A stretch of DNA of 34,002 nucleotides from Methylomonas sp. (GCA_026990815.1 JALXCS010000380.1:1-34002); one strand, 5' to 3'. Shown: positions 1-8,538, counted from the first letter of the stretch. The notes: a model not told the origin generated them from the letters alone. Numbers and translations: made by a program.

Positions 1-153
1 TAACTATACTTAACCTAGCGAATTAGTCAACTATTTATTAAATAATTGATTTATAATGATATTAATGTGTCCCAATGGGGAAATATAACTACCTGGAATA
101 CTTTTGAGGGGAAACATCCTGACCCATGAAATTAGGGACAGGCTCAAGAACTA

Positions 154-210
154 GGTGCTGAAAAACTCAGCCTCTCACCCAAAAGATGTGAGGCTGAGAA
201 AAAAAGCACC
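154..210 (-). terminator. Nested-stem terminator after the di-haem peroxidase gene
   Basis: Seen: a perfect 9-bp inverted repeat (CTCAGCCTC at 166-174, GAGGCTGAG at 190-198) is followed on the minus strand by TTTTT. A second 6-bp arm pair (GGTGCT 154-159, AGCACC 205-210) lies outside it, separated by T/A tracts. The hairpin begins about 11 bases past the TAG at 221-223. The position and U-tract fit intrinsic termination of the peroxidase transcript. Function is inferred from structure only. Confidence 0.7.
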
Positions 211-220
211 AAACCAAGAA

Positions 221-1681
221 CTAATCGTGTAGGCGAAGCCTGCTGGGTACTTTTTTGGGAACAGTTTTGCGCAAATCTATGCTATTCGGGTCTGTCAGTG
301 CATGTAAGAAAGCTATTAAATTCTGAAATTGATTGTCAGACAGTTGGATTTCTGAAAGTTCACTGGCATTTGCTATCTGTTCGACTAATTCCGGAGAATT
401 CTGCACTAAAAAATCAATCCTATCCAGATCTTTTCTGGAAGGTAAAGACACTTGTTTCTGATCATAGTTTTTTATACTAAAAATCGAATCTAAATGATGT
501 CTGACCATTGCCTCCAAGGTATCATAAGCTCCATCATGACCATACGGTGCTGTTAGAGCAATATTTCTCAAACTCGGTGTTCTGAACTTGAAACGATCTC
601 CCATATCCCCGGTAACTGCTTCTCGTCCAAAATCTTCGTGACCTGTTGCACCATGACCCTTACCCGGGCCAATTTGGGGCATTGCGATTGCATGAAAATC
701 CTGATCAGTCTGAAATTTTCCGGAATGGCAAGTTCCACATTCTGCTTTTCCATAAAATATACGCATGCCTTTCTTGGCCATTTTACTTAATGCTTTTCTA
801 TTGCCTCGAATAAATTGATCAAAGGGACTGCTGTCAGCACGGAAAGTCACTGCTTCATAAGCTGCTATCGCATTCGCCGCATGGACAAAAGTGATATCTT
901 TTTTCCTGCGAATTTCAGGGTAAGCTGCTTTAAACAATTGAACATATTCATTGTTTCTTCTTAATCTTTTCGCCAGTAGATGCCATACCATCGGTAAATT
1001 ATCATTTGCAGTGGCGTCAGCAATTCTGTTTTCACCAGCCTGGCCTGCCATTTCTGTTGGCGATGTTACAGGAAACATCGCCTGACAAGCCAATACTCCA
1101 TCCAGACCCTGTGGCAAATCATCTCCAGCAGGCGTAAAACAAGAACTTGGAAAAGAAGGGTCAACTTCCACCCTGCCATCATAAAACATGGCTGCAAATT
1201 CGTAAGCTCCCAGATTAAATACGGGTGGTGCATTTCTTGGAACTCTTTCATGAATTTTATGACGTCGTTTACCGGTATTTCGGGTTATTCCCAACCCTTG
1301 GCCTCCTTCACCAACAGGCAAGGAAAGACCATCCCCTGTATCAGCCAATCCATGATGGCAAGTTGCGCAGGATATATTTTTATTTCCCGACAAAATTTTA
1401 TCATAAAACAAAAACTTACCCAGTTCGACTTTCGCAGCATTATCATTTTTAATAATGTAATAATCGTCATTTGTAACTGGAGCAAGAAGATCAGATAAAC
1501 CGTGCTTTTTTTCTTTACGCTCAATATCAAATTTTCTTGAATCAGCTATTTTGGCAAGAAAAAAATCTTTATAGGGACCGATGTCGACAAGGAATGCTGG
1601 TATTCCTTGCGCCATGGTATTATTCACCCCCTGTATTAGCAGTAGCGATGTACATAAATAAACTATTCTTTGATTAAACAT
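221..1681 (-). CDS. Exported di-haem cytochrome c peroxidase / MauG-family protein
   Basis: A periplasmic di-haem c-type protein of the bacterial cytochrome c peroxidase/MauG superfamily. Known members reduce H2O2 with electrons from small cytochromes, or oxidise protein residues. Two CxxCH haem sites are visible: CATCH near residues 105-109 and CGTCH near 315-319. A typical C-terminal segment (FRTPSLRN, then APYGHDG) follows at about 366-384. The first 24 residues form a signal peptide with likely cleavage after TMA. I start at the ATG at 1681, which has AGGA 10 bases upstream; an in-frame TTG at 1687 is possible. At about 486 aa it is longer than classical CcpA (about 320-350 aa) and nearer the long MauG/MbnH-like branch. 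No partner cytochrome or MbnP-like substrate gene is in the window, so peroxidase versus protein-modifying activity is open. Confidence 0.88.
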   Translation of the reverse strand: MFNQRIVYLCTSLLLIQGVNNTMAQGIPAFLVDIGPYKDFFLAKIADSRKFDIERKEKKHGLSDLLAPVTNDDYYIIKNDNAAKVELGKFLFYDKILSGNKNISCATCHHGLADTGDGLSLPVGEGGQGLGITRNTGKRRHKIHERVPRNAPPVFNLGAYEFAAMFYDGRVEVDPSFPSSCFTPAGDDLPQGLDGVLACQAMFPVTSPTEMAGQAGENRIADATANDNLPMVWHLLAKRLRRNNEYVQLFKAAYPEIRRKKDITFVHAANAIAAYEAVTFRADSSPFDQFIRGNRKALSKMAKKGMRIFYGKAECGTCHSGKFQTDQDFHAIAMPQIGPGKGHGATGHEDFGREAVTGDMGDRFKFRTPSLRNIALTAPYGHDGAYDTLEAMVRHHLDSIFSIKNYDQKQVSLPSRKDLDRIDFLVQNSPELVEQIANASELSEIQLSDNQFQNLIAFLHALTDPNSIDLRKTVPKKVPSRLRLHD

Positions 1682-2394
1682 AACCAAACTATCCTTTTTC
1701 CAAAATTAAAAAATACTTCTTACTTAATTCAATATCCGATTTTTCTTATATTTCTACCATAAGCTGAAGACTACTTTAAATCGGACCCAATAAATTCTAA
1801 AGCGCAAGAAACTTATTTACAGGTAAAAATATAATTTTTGATTGTGAACAAATAACTTGATTTGGTAACAATAATTAACCTGTTTTGATAATCAATATTC
1901 CTTTTCAACCTGATCTTGAGTATTAACCGGAAGAATACCAGCCGGTCTAAAAAACTAATATTGTCCATTCGGTCAATATTCAAACCATTAAAAATATCAA
2001 TTCAACCCTTTTCCTCGCAATAATTATTCAGCATCTGTCCTGCGGCAATAAGCAAAAATACGACTTTAAAATGAAATTATTTAACCATTAATCAAGAAGT
2101 CTTAAGACTACATTAAAAGGAAGAAATTGTAAATTATTTCAATCGCTTTGGATCATCATACTGGTTTTTGAGACATTAAATTGGTTATTAATTGAGGAAA
2201 GAATTGCTGAAAAATGAGTCAGGGGAGAACTATACAAAAATTATCGAAATAAAGCGATCAAAAATGGAGTTAAGGCTAAAAGCATATATTAACCTTATGA
2301 AAAATAATGGAATTATTTGGTTTCAAGTCCTTTTCCTCACCAGTGCCTATGGTTTAATACGAATCACAATGAAAAAACAAAATGGCCAGAATTT
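1682..2394. other. AT-rich intergenic region, about 0.7 kb
   Basis: No convincing gene is visible. A 110-codon plus frame (2192-2524) starts at a TTG without a ribosome site and runs antisense into cysE, so I leave it out. The region holds the upstream side of the peroxidase gene (AGGA ribosome site near 1692-1695), a 24-bp near-palindrome at 1957-1980, and a short ACCGG/CCGGT inverted repeat at 1926-1946. Confidence 0.5.
1957..1980. promoter_or_regulatory. 24-bp near-perfect dyad, possible operator
   Basis: Seen: AATATTGnCC, four bases, then GGnCAATATT. These are 10-base arms with a single non-pairing position each. No T-tract follows on either strand, so it is not a terminator. It sits about 275 bp upstream of the di-haem peroxidase start. 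The symmetric form suggests a binding site for a dimeric regulator. It does not match the Fur or FNR consensus as I know them. Regulator and target are unknown. Confidence 0.35.
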
Positions 2395-3162
2395 TTACTC
2401 GCTGCTACCATCTTCTATTTCACAACCATCCAGTTCAGGAAAAGGCTGTTCCTCGCACTCAATGCCGGCTTCATTTAGAGCTTTGGTTAAACATTCCAGT
2501 CGATTATCCATTAAATGGATATGATCCAGCATGTGGTTGATAGCTTGTGCAATCGGGTCTGTCATGTCAGCAGTAGCGCCATAGGCATCAAAACCAATTT
2601 TTTTGGCAATTTTGTCCCGTTCAGACTCGGCTTTTTTAGCATTCGGGTCAATAATATGGCCCGGAATACCAACAATGGTTGCTCCTGCAGGTACTGGTTT
2701 AACCACGACAGAATTAGAACCAACCCTGGCCCCTTCTCCAACCTCAATAGGGCCAAGAACCTTTGCTCCAGCACCGATCACGACTCCTTTATGTAAAGTT
2801 GGATGGCGTTTTCCCTTTTCCCAGCTGGTTCCACCTAAAGTTACGCCATGATACAAGGTACAATCATCACCAATAACCGCAGTTTCTCCAATCACCACAC
2901 CCATTCCATGATCGATAAAAAATCGCCTGCCGATTTTTGCACCCGGATGAATTTCGATTCCGGTTAACCAACGCCCTATATGGGAAGTAAACCGACCAGC
3001 CCAGTGAAATCCGTATTGCCAAAGCCAATGCGCAAATCGGTGAATAATCAAGGCATGAAACCCCGGGTAGGTTGTAACTACCTCAAATACGGTTTGAGCA
3101 GCCGGATCCCTTTCGAACACACACTTTATATCTTCCTTTAGCAAAGATATCCAATTATTCAT
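2395..3162 (-). CDS. cysE: Serine O-acetyltransferase
   Basis: Transfers acetyl from acetyl-CoA to L-serine, giving O-acetylserine, the first dedicated step of cysteine synthesis in the cytoplasm. An N-terminal helical part (residues 1-65) is followed by a left-handed beta-helix of hexapeptide repeats (about 70-175). The catalytic His is H85 in FIDHGMG, and the RHP motif is at 119-121. The dyad acid that is Asp in E. coli (15 residues before the catalytic His) is Glu70 here, within GIEIHPGA. Length is 255 aa, slightly short of E. coli's 273. The ATG overlaps the end of trmJ by 8 bases, so the two are probably co-transcribed and coupled. The isc genes that often follow this pair are absent. 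Confidence 0.95.
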   Translation of the reverse strand: MNNWISLLKEDIKCVFERDPAAQTVFEVVTTYPGFHALIIHRFAHWLWQYGFHWAGRFTSHIGRWLTGIEIHPGAKIGRRFFIDHGMGVVIGETAVIGDDCTLYHGVTLGGTSWEKGKRHPTLHKGVVIGAGAKVLGPIEVGEGARVGSNSVVVKPVPAGATIVGIPGHIIDPNAKKAESERDKIAKKIGFDAYGATADMTDPIAQAINHMLDHIHLMDNRLECLTKALNEAGIECEEQPFPELDGCEIEDGSSE

Positions 3163-3883
3163 TACATTTATTTCCTTGGGACATTCTCAAAATACCTCTT
3201 AAAATATCAACTTCCTTGCTATCAAGTTGACTTCGATTATAGATACGGCGTAAACGACGCATAATAGACTTGGATTTATCCGGGTGCATAAATCCAACAT
3301 CAATTAGTGCCTGATGCAAATGCTGGTAAAACATTTCCATTTGCTCGGATGTTGCCAAAGTTTCATGATTTGTTTCTGGATCGCAAGGCTCTTGCTGTTT
3401 TTCACCAGCAACAAAAAGTTCATAACCTACCACCTGCACGGCAGTCGCCAGATTGAGTGAACTAAAATCTGGGTTACATGGAATTCTCAGCAAAAAGTGA
3501 CATAAATCGAGTTCCTGATTGGTTAACCCTGAGTTTTCCCGCCCGAATACAATCGCCACATTGGTAAAATCAGCGTTTAAGACGATCATTTGTGCACAGT
3601 CTCTGACTGTCAATGTTGGCCAGCTCAAGGTTCGGTCTCTGGCACTGGCCCCAAATACCAAGGTACAATCGGCTATAGCCTCTTGCAGACTGTCGCAGAC
3701 CCGAGCAGCCGCCAAAATTTCATCAGCGCCTGATGCCCTTGATGTTGCATCGGCACTAGGAAAAATTTTCGGAGAAACCAGATAAAGCCGATCAAGTTTC
3801 ATATTTTTCATCGCTCGTGCAACGCCACCAATATTCCCTGGATGTGAAGTTTCAACTAAAACGATTCGTATTTTTCCCAACAA
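3155..3883 (-). CDS. trmJ: tRNA (cytidine/uridine-2'-O-)-methyltransferase TrmJ
   Basis: A SPOUT-class SAM-dependent enzyme that 2'-O-methylates position 32 of certain tRNAs. SPOUT motifs are clear: IRIVLVETSHPGNIGGVARAM at the N-terminus, FGRENSGLTNQEL near residues 113-125, and IPCNPDFSSLNLATAVQ near 134-150, which forms the knotted SAM site. The frame opens with two TTG codons and has no ATG before the conserved N-terminus, so I accept the TTG at 3883 as start. It overlaps cysE by 8 bases. It is divergent from suhB across 90 bp, the arrangement found in E. coli and many relatives, which supports the assignment. Confidence 0.93.
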   Translation of the reverse strand: MLGKIRIVLVETSHPGNIGGVARAMKNMKLDRLYLVSPKIFPSADATSRASGADEILAAARVCDSLQEAIADCTLVFGASARDRTLSWPTLTVRDCAQMIVLNADFTNVAIVFGRENSGLTNQELDLCHFLLRIPCNPDFSSLNLATAVQVVGYELFVAGEKQQEPCDPETNHETLATSEQMEMFYQHLHQALIDVGFMHPDKSKSIMRRLRRIYNRSQLDSKEVDILRGILRMSQGNKCNE

Positions 3884-3973
3884 ACTATAACCGTACCTTG
3901 GATATTAAAAACTAACGAATTCTAACAAAATATTTGTTATCCTATCTTTCTTTCTGTTCCGAAAAAATTTTGT

Positions 3974-4771
3974 ATGCATCCAATGCTCACTATAGCTATC
4001 CGTGCCGCCAGGAGCGCAGGTAATCATATTCTTCGTGCAGTTGACAGTGTTGGTCAACTGCAAATTGATCAAAAAGGCAAAAATGATTATGCCAGTGAAG
4101 TGGATCGCAAAGCTGAAAGTGAAATAATTCGAATTATCAGTAAAGCCTACCCGAGTCACGGTTTCCTAGCCGAAGAAAGTGGCCATCAGAAAAGTGATAG
4201 TGATTATATTTGGGTCATTGACCCTTTAGATGGCACAACCAATTTTTTACATGGTTTTCCGCAATTTGCTGTTTCCATAGCGTTGAAGCATAAAGGTATT
4301 CTTGAAGTTGGAGTGGTCTATGACCCGCAACGGGATGAACTGTTTACTGCAGAACGCGGCGGCGGCGCCATGCTGAATAATCGCCGCATTCGGGTGACAC
4401 GGCAAACAAGTTTGACTGGTTCATTATTAGGTACCGGATTTCCATTCAAGAAACAGCAGCACTTTGATGCCTATCTGGAAATGTTCCGAGCGCTATTTAT
4501 TGATTCAGCCGGTATTAGACGTGCAGGAGCGGCCGCGCTAGATCTTGCCTATGTTGCCACAGGAAGACTTGATGGCTTTTGGGAAATCGGCCTGCATGAA
4601 TGGGATATGGCAGCAGGAGTATTATTAATTAAAGAAGCTGGCGGTGTTGTAACAGATTTTTCTTTTCGGGATAAATATCTGGAATCGGGAAACCTGATTG
4701 CTGGTAATCCTAAAATGCATCAGATTATGTACCAAGCTATTGAGCCACATGTAACCGACAGTCTGAAATAA
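3974..4771 (+). CDS. suhB: Inositol-1-monophosphatase family protein SuhB
   Basis: A Mg2+-dependent phosphatase of the inositol monophosphatase fold. The E. coli orthologue also acts as an accessory factor in rRNA antitermination and maturation. The opening MHPMLTIAIRAARSAGNHI closely resembles the E. coli N-terminus and supports the ATG at 3974. The metal/phosphate signature IDPLDGTTNFLHG is near residues 81-93, and the second signature WDMAAG, with KEAGG downstream, is near 210-223. The 265-aa length is normal. It is divergent from trmJ over 90 bp, so the promoters must sit in that short space. I see no clear hairpin terminator downstream. Confidence 0.95.
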   Translation: MHPMLTIAIRAARSAGNHILRAVDSVGQLQIDQKGKNDYASEVDRKAESEIIRIISKAYPSHGFLAEESGHQKSDSDYIWVIDPLDGTTNFLHGFPQFAVSIALKHKGILEVGVVYDPQRDELFTAERGGGAMLNNRRIRVTRQTSLTGSLLGTGFPFKKQQHFDAYLEMFRALFIDSAGIRRAGAAALDLAYVATGRLDGFWEIGLHEWDMAAGVLLIKEAGGVVTDFSFRDKYLESGNLIAGNPKMHQIMYQAIEPHVTDSLK

Positions 4772-4981
4772 GTTTCCCTTTTTTTCTGGCTACTGGCTGG
4801 TTTAATAAAGCACTACTGGATCCAAACCTGGTTCTAAAAATCCACTGTAAAGTAATTACACACTTCCTTGTGTATCAATATTGCCTGCAATTAATTCAAC
4901 CCGAAAATTCCCTCTATAAACCGCACACGAAGAAAAATCAGTTCTTATTTGTCAAAGTCACGAAAACCAGCTTATAGTATC

Positions 4982-5140
4982 TCAATCCTGCTGCTTTTGC
5001 GTTGGCCTCATTACGATATTACTAAAAAGAGCGGAACTAGCAAAAACCATGGTTGAAATAATAAATTGCCCTGAGATAAAACTCCAAACGCCAGCAATAA
5101 TTAAAGTTCCGATTATTACATCTCTAGTAAATTCACTCAT
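4982..5140 (-). CDS. 52-residue predicted inner-membrane peptide
   Basis: I do not recognise a family. The frame runs ATG (5138-5140) to TGA (4982-4984). Seen: a strong ribosome site GAGAGGAAAAAC directly before the ATG, a short charged start (MSEFTRD), one or two hydrophobic stretches (residues 8-20 and 26-45), and a polar C-terminal tail PTQKQQD. The amphipathic layout and good ribosome site favour a real small membrane protein over a chance frame. It stands alone between suhB and the DUF3530 gene with 200-250 bp of apparent non-coding DNA on each side. Function unknown. Confidence 0.6.
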   Translation of the reverse strand: MSEFTRDVIIGTLIIAGVWSFISGQFIISTMVFASSALFSNIVMRPTQKQQD

Positions 5141-5223
5141 GTTTTTCCTCTCGAATATTGAATTAAAGTTACAAGAATAGTGTTTTATTACTACATTTAT
5201 ATGAACAAGCTCAAAATATTCTG

Positions 5224-5249
5224 ATAACTGGCTTTTAATTTCCAGTTAT
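5224..5249. repeat. 8-bp inverted repeat between divergent genes
   Basis: Seen: ATAACTGG (5224-5231) and CCAGTTAT (5242-5249) are perfect complements with a 10-base AT-rich spacer. Neither side has a U-tract, so a terminator is unlikely. It lies 84 bp upstream of the small membrane-peptide gene and about 145 bp upstream of the DUF3530 gene. An operator role is possible but unproven. Confidence 0.35.
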
Positions 5250-5393
5250 TTGAACACCATCACACTTTTGAGTCAGAAATCTAATAAAACAACCTGGCCA
5301 AATCTGGTTTTAATCGGGCCATAGGACATAAAATCCAGATAAAAGTTTCTTTCGAATAATAAGTCATTTTATCAATCCTCAATTACAAAACTT

Positions 5394-6173
5394 ATGTCTT
5401 TAATGAACAAGAAAACTTTTTTTTGCAGTTGCCTTCTATTAATTATCGGTAATGCTTGGCCATCTGATGTGCTACGAGAACAGCAATACGTAATAGAAAT
5501 TATAAAAGATCTTCGTTCCGGTTCGGCAATTTATCTTGGAGAAAACCAGTACTTTGCTCTTTATAATGAAACTGAAACAACAGAAAACAGAGGGACTGCT
5601 ATTTTATTGCATAATGCGGGTCAACATTCTGATTCAAAACCGTTAATTCATAATCTAAGAATCCAGTTACCTGAACATCAATGGGCTACTTTATCGTTAC
5701 AACTTCCCGTTTACGAATTTGGCACAAATACCAATGAATATTTTGAATTGTTTCCGGAAGCATTTAAACGCATTCAGGTAGCTGTCGATTACTTACAGAA
5801 AAATGAGGTGAAAAATATCGCATTGATCGGCTATGGAATGGGAAGTTTAATGGCAGTTTATTATGCATTTGAATCAAAAAGCCCAGCGATCAAGGCAATT
5901 GTTGCAATCAGTCTTCCCACTCCTGAAACAAAAAATAAATTTGCCAAGACATTGAAGTTTTTAGAAAAAATCAATCAGCCATTACTTGATATTTATGGTT
6001 CAGCTGATATAGCCACAATCAGTAGTAATGCAAGAAAAAAACGTATTGCAGCCAAACATAATCCACAATACCGACAAGTTATGATTAATGAAACTCAACG
6101 CCCATATCGAAATTATCAAGAACTTATGGTAAAGCGAGTTTATAGCTGGTTAATTCAGGTCTCAGACAATTAA
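5394..6173 (+). CDS. DUF3530-type alpha/beta-hydrolase-like exported protein
   Basis: It resembles the DUF3530 family, gammaproteobacterial proteins with an alpha/beta-hydrolase-like fold and no settled function. A hydrophobic N-terminus (residues 5-23) ends before PSD and looks like a signal peptide. The central sequence GTAILLHNAGQHSD (about 67-80) is where hydrolases place the oxyanion-hole loop. At 146-150 the nucleophile elbow reads GYGMG, so the expected Ser of GxSxG is Gly. The later acid region LLDIYGSAD is near 197-205. The missing nucleophile suggests it is not a classical serine hydrolase. Start is the ATG at 5394; an in-frame ATG at 5403 is equally possible and neither has a clear ribosome site. 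It converges on purM with two bases between the stops. Confidence 0.75.
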   Translation: MSLMNKKTFFCSCLLLIIGNAWPSDVLREQQYVIEIIKDLRSGSAIYLGENQYFALYNETETTENRGTAILLHNAGQHSDSKPLIHNLRIQLPEHQWATLSLQLPVYEFGTNTNEYFELFPEAFKRIQVAVDYLQKNEVKNIALIGYGMGSLMAVYYAFESKSPAIKAIVAISLPTPETKNKFAKTLKFLEKINQPLLDIYGSADIATISSNARKKRIAAKHNPQYRQVMINETQRPYRNYQELMVKRVYSWLIQVSDN

Positions 6174-6175
6174 TA

Positions 6176-7222
6176 TCAATCAGAATATTCCACTACGCTA
6201 TTTTCGGAGGAAACAGTAACCTCACCAATGCTAAAGACAATTTCTTCTTGATCACGCAATATTTCTTTAGCCCGTAATTCTTGTTCTTGTGGGACACAAA
6301 TAATCATGCCAATGCCGCAATTAAAGGTTTTCAGCATTTCACGATCATCAAGGTTTCCTTGCTGCTTTAACCATTGAAAAATCAAAGGCTGTGGCCATGA
6401 ATTCAAGTCAATTGATGCCGATAGTCCTTCTGGTAATACCCGTGGCAAGTTTTCGGTAATTCCTCCTCCAGTGATATGTGCCAATGCATGGACCGGAACT
6501 AACTCTGTTAGAGCTAATAATGATTTGACATAAATTCTGGTCGGCTCCAGCAGTGATTCACCAATAGTTTTATCATCTAAAGGATCCGTCAGCGCAACAG
6601 TATTATGTTCAATAATTTTCCGAATCAACGAATAACCGTTGGAGTGGGGGCCAGAAGAGGCAATTCCAAGCAATTTATCGCCAGCTTTAACTTTTGAGCC
6701 ATCAATCGCTTTGTGTTTATCAACAATACCAACACAGAACCCGGCCAAATCATAATCGCTGTCTGCATACATGCCTGGCATTTCAGCCGTTTCACCACCA
6801 ACCAACGCAGCGCCAGCAAGTTGACAGCCTTTCCCGATGCCTTCAACTACAGAAGCGGCAACATTGACATCCAGCTTGCCACAGGCAAAATAATCCAGAA
6901 AAAATAGAGGCTCAGCGCCTTGCACAATAATATCATTGACACACATCGCGACCAAATCGATGCCGATCGTATGATGGATATTCATTTCATTGGCGAGTTT
7001 TAATTTGGTTCCCACTCCATCGGTGCCAGAAACCAGCACCGGATTTTGAAAGCGATCCAAAGGCAACTCAAACATTGAACCAAATCCACCAAGACCAGCC
7101 AAAACACCTTGTGTACGGGTGGCAGCAGCAATGGGCTTGATTCGATCAACAAGAGCATTGCCTGCTTCAATATCCACACCGGCATTCTTATAACTTAAAC
7201 TTTGTTGGTTTTGTTCACTCAA
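6176..7222 (-). CDS. purM: Phosphoribosylformylglycinamidine cyclo-ligase (AIR synthetase)
   Basis: Closes the imidazole ring from formylglycinamidine ribonucleotide with ATP in de novo purine synthesis. The family start YKNAGVDIEAGNALVDRIKP is present, followed by GGFGSMFEL (about 46-54) and GTDGVGTKLKLA near 67-78. VGGETAEMPGMY is near 141-152, and SSGPHSNGYSLIRK near 190-203. The 348-aa length matches the family. purN, often next to it in gammaproteobacteria, is absent. It is divergent from the DUF2066 gene across about 200 bp, a pairing also known in Pseudomonas relatives. Confidence 0.97.
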   Translation of the reverse strand: MSEQNQQSLSYKNAGVDIEAGNALVDRIKPIAAATRTQGVLAGLGGFGSMFELPLDRFQNPVLVSGTDGVGTKLKLANEMNIHHTIGIDLVAMCVNDIIVQGAEPLFFLDYFACGKLDVNVAASVVEGIGKGCQLAGAALVGGETAEMPGMYADSDYDLAGFCVGIVDKHKAIDGSKVKAGDKLLGIASSGPHSNGYSLIRKIIEHNTVALTDPLDDKTIGESLLEPTRIYVKSLLALTELVPVHALAHITGGGITENLPRVLPEGLSASIDLNSWPQPLIFQWLKQQGNLDDREMLKTFNCGIGMIICVPQEQELRAKEILRDQEEIVFSIGEVTVSSENSVVEYSD

Positions 7223-7265
7223 TGTTATTCTCTTACTGCTAAAATTAAATATAGACCGCTAAACG

Positions 7266-7289
7266 ATTTGCAAACGCATCAATTTGCAA
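7266..7289. repeat. Direct octamer repeat upstream of purM
   Basis: ATTTGCAA occurs at 7266-7273 and again at 7282-7289, 16 bases apart, within the purM/DUF2066 divergent promoter region. GCAAA and TTTGC also form an inverted pair, but with an 8-base gap rather than the 2-base centre of an E. coli PurR box. A regulatory role is only a possibility. Confidence 0.25.
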
Positions 7290-7425
7290 GGTAGATACAT
7301 TTAAATCACTAGCAATAAATATGCGCAGGGATTTTCAATCCACCTTATCCGGCAGTTAATGCAAGCGAGCGGCTGGTCTGCTTGGTTACCTATTGTACAA
7401 GACAAAATTATTTTCGTGTGAGGTT

Positions 7426-8496
7426 ATGCAACGACTATTAACTGTATTTTTATTTATTTTACTCAGCCACTCTGAAATCTCGCCTGCTGTTGAAATGCAT
7501 GGACTGTTTGAAGCTGAAGTTATTACCCAAAGCCAGTCTCCTAAGGACCGAAACAAAGCGATAAAAGATGCGTTGGCTATTGTATTAGGAAAAATAATGG
7601 CCGGGGAAAATATTTTTGATGACCCTACTGTAAAATTGGCTTTGAATGATGCCCCTCGCTACACGGCAAAATATCGATATTCACTCATTCCTTCAAATTC
7701 TGATGAAAATTCAGCAAGGTTAATGTGGGTAGAATTTGACCAAAATGCTCTGCTGGAACTCGTGCGTTCTAGTAAACTCGGTATCTGGAATGAAGTTCGT
7801 GATGAAACCCTGGTATGGTTGGTTATAGAAAGAAATGGCAAAAAACAGATTTTTAATGAAGAACTAATGCCTGATATTGCTAATGCACTAGCAAAAGCAG
7901 CAAAACGCAAAGGACTCCCGCTATTATTTCCTCTAATGGATTTAGAAGAAAATCAAAAAATCACTATTCCTGATATATTAGGAGCCTACTCTGATAAACT
8001 ATTAGAAGTTTCAAAGCGTTATGCAACCCCATCTATTCTTGTGGGCCGGGTAAAAAAACACAAAAAATGCTGGAAATCGGAATGGGCACTGTATTTTAGC
8101 AATGACATCAAGCAATGGAACAGTGAATGCGAGACTTTGGATGAAGCCATCCTCTCGGGCATGAAAGGAACATATGATAAGCTTTCAAAATTTTATGCAG
8201 TTAAACCCGACACATTAGAAATAGATACTGTTATTTTGAAAGTATCAGGGGTGAAGACCATGACCGACATGAGTAAAATAACGGATTATTTAAATTCTTT
8301 ACCGATGACAGAATCAGTCAATTGGTTAAAGATTAAATCCGGAATTAATTACTTTAAAGTAAAAACATCTGGCAGTCGCCGCACCTTTGTTGATGCGGTT
8401 GGGCTGGGAAGAATTCTTGACCCACTAGATCCTGAAGATTTACAGGATAAGAATGAGTTAAAATACCGGTTGCTCCCGGGTGACTCTAGCCGGTGA
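7426..8496 (+). CDS. DUF2066 domain exported protein
   Basis: Matches the DUF2066 family, periplasmic proteins of unknown function commonly found beside purM in gammaproteobacteria. The conserved N-terminal block runs from LFEAEVITQSQSPKDRNKAI (about residues 26-45) through APRYTAKYRYS. I choose the ATG at 7426 because MQRLLTVFLFILL then forms a clean signal peptide and GAGG lies just upstream. A TTG at 7393 would add 11 residues ahead of the hydrophobic segment. Length is about 356 aa. The C-terminal half (about 235-345) contains a region resembling the repeated domain seen in the family. It is followed 42 bp later by a second exported protein, probably in one transcript. Confidence 0.8.
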   Translation: MQRLLTVFLFILLSHSEISPAVEMHGLFEAEVITQSQSPKDRNKAIKDALAIVLGKIMAGENIFDDPTVKLALNDAPRYTAKYRYSLIPSNSDENSARLMWVEFDQNALLELVRSSKLGIWNEVRDETLVWLVIERNGKKQIFNEELMPDIANALAKAAKRKGLPLLFPLMDLEENQKITIPDILGAYSDKLLEVSKRYATPSILVGRVKKHKKCWKSEWALYFSNDIKQWNSECETLDEAILSGMKGTYDKLSKFYAVKPDTLEIDTVILKVSGVKTMTDMSKITDYLNSLPMTESVNWLKIKSGINYFKVKTSGSRRTFVDAVGLGRILDPLDPEDLQDKNELKYRLLPGDSSR

Positions 8497-8538
8497 CATG
8501 ATAAACCAATAAAAAATGGCAATAGGAGGGATATTCCA

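Noticed and set aside
1735..1785. TCCGAT/ATCGGA inverted pair upstream of the peroxidase
   Set aside because: Six-base arms with a 39-base gap are expected by chance in a region of this size.
1926..1946. ACCGG/CCGGT inverted repeat as an operator
   Set aside because: Only five-base arms, with no support beyond symmetry; noted with the intergenic region.
2010..2070. Minus-strand peptide ending QMLNNYCEEKG, possibly the tail of a lost gene
   Set aside because: Only about 20 open codons with a stop just upstream; too short to distinguish from chance.
2192..2524. 110-codon plus-strand frame
   Set aside because: TTG start with no ribosome site, overlaps cysE antisense by 130 bases, and its later part mirrors the cysE coding strand.
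7266..7289. PurR-like operator upstream of purM
   Set aside because: The GCAAA and TTTGC halves are 8 bases apart, not the 2 of the E. coli PurR box; kept only as a repeat.
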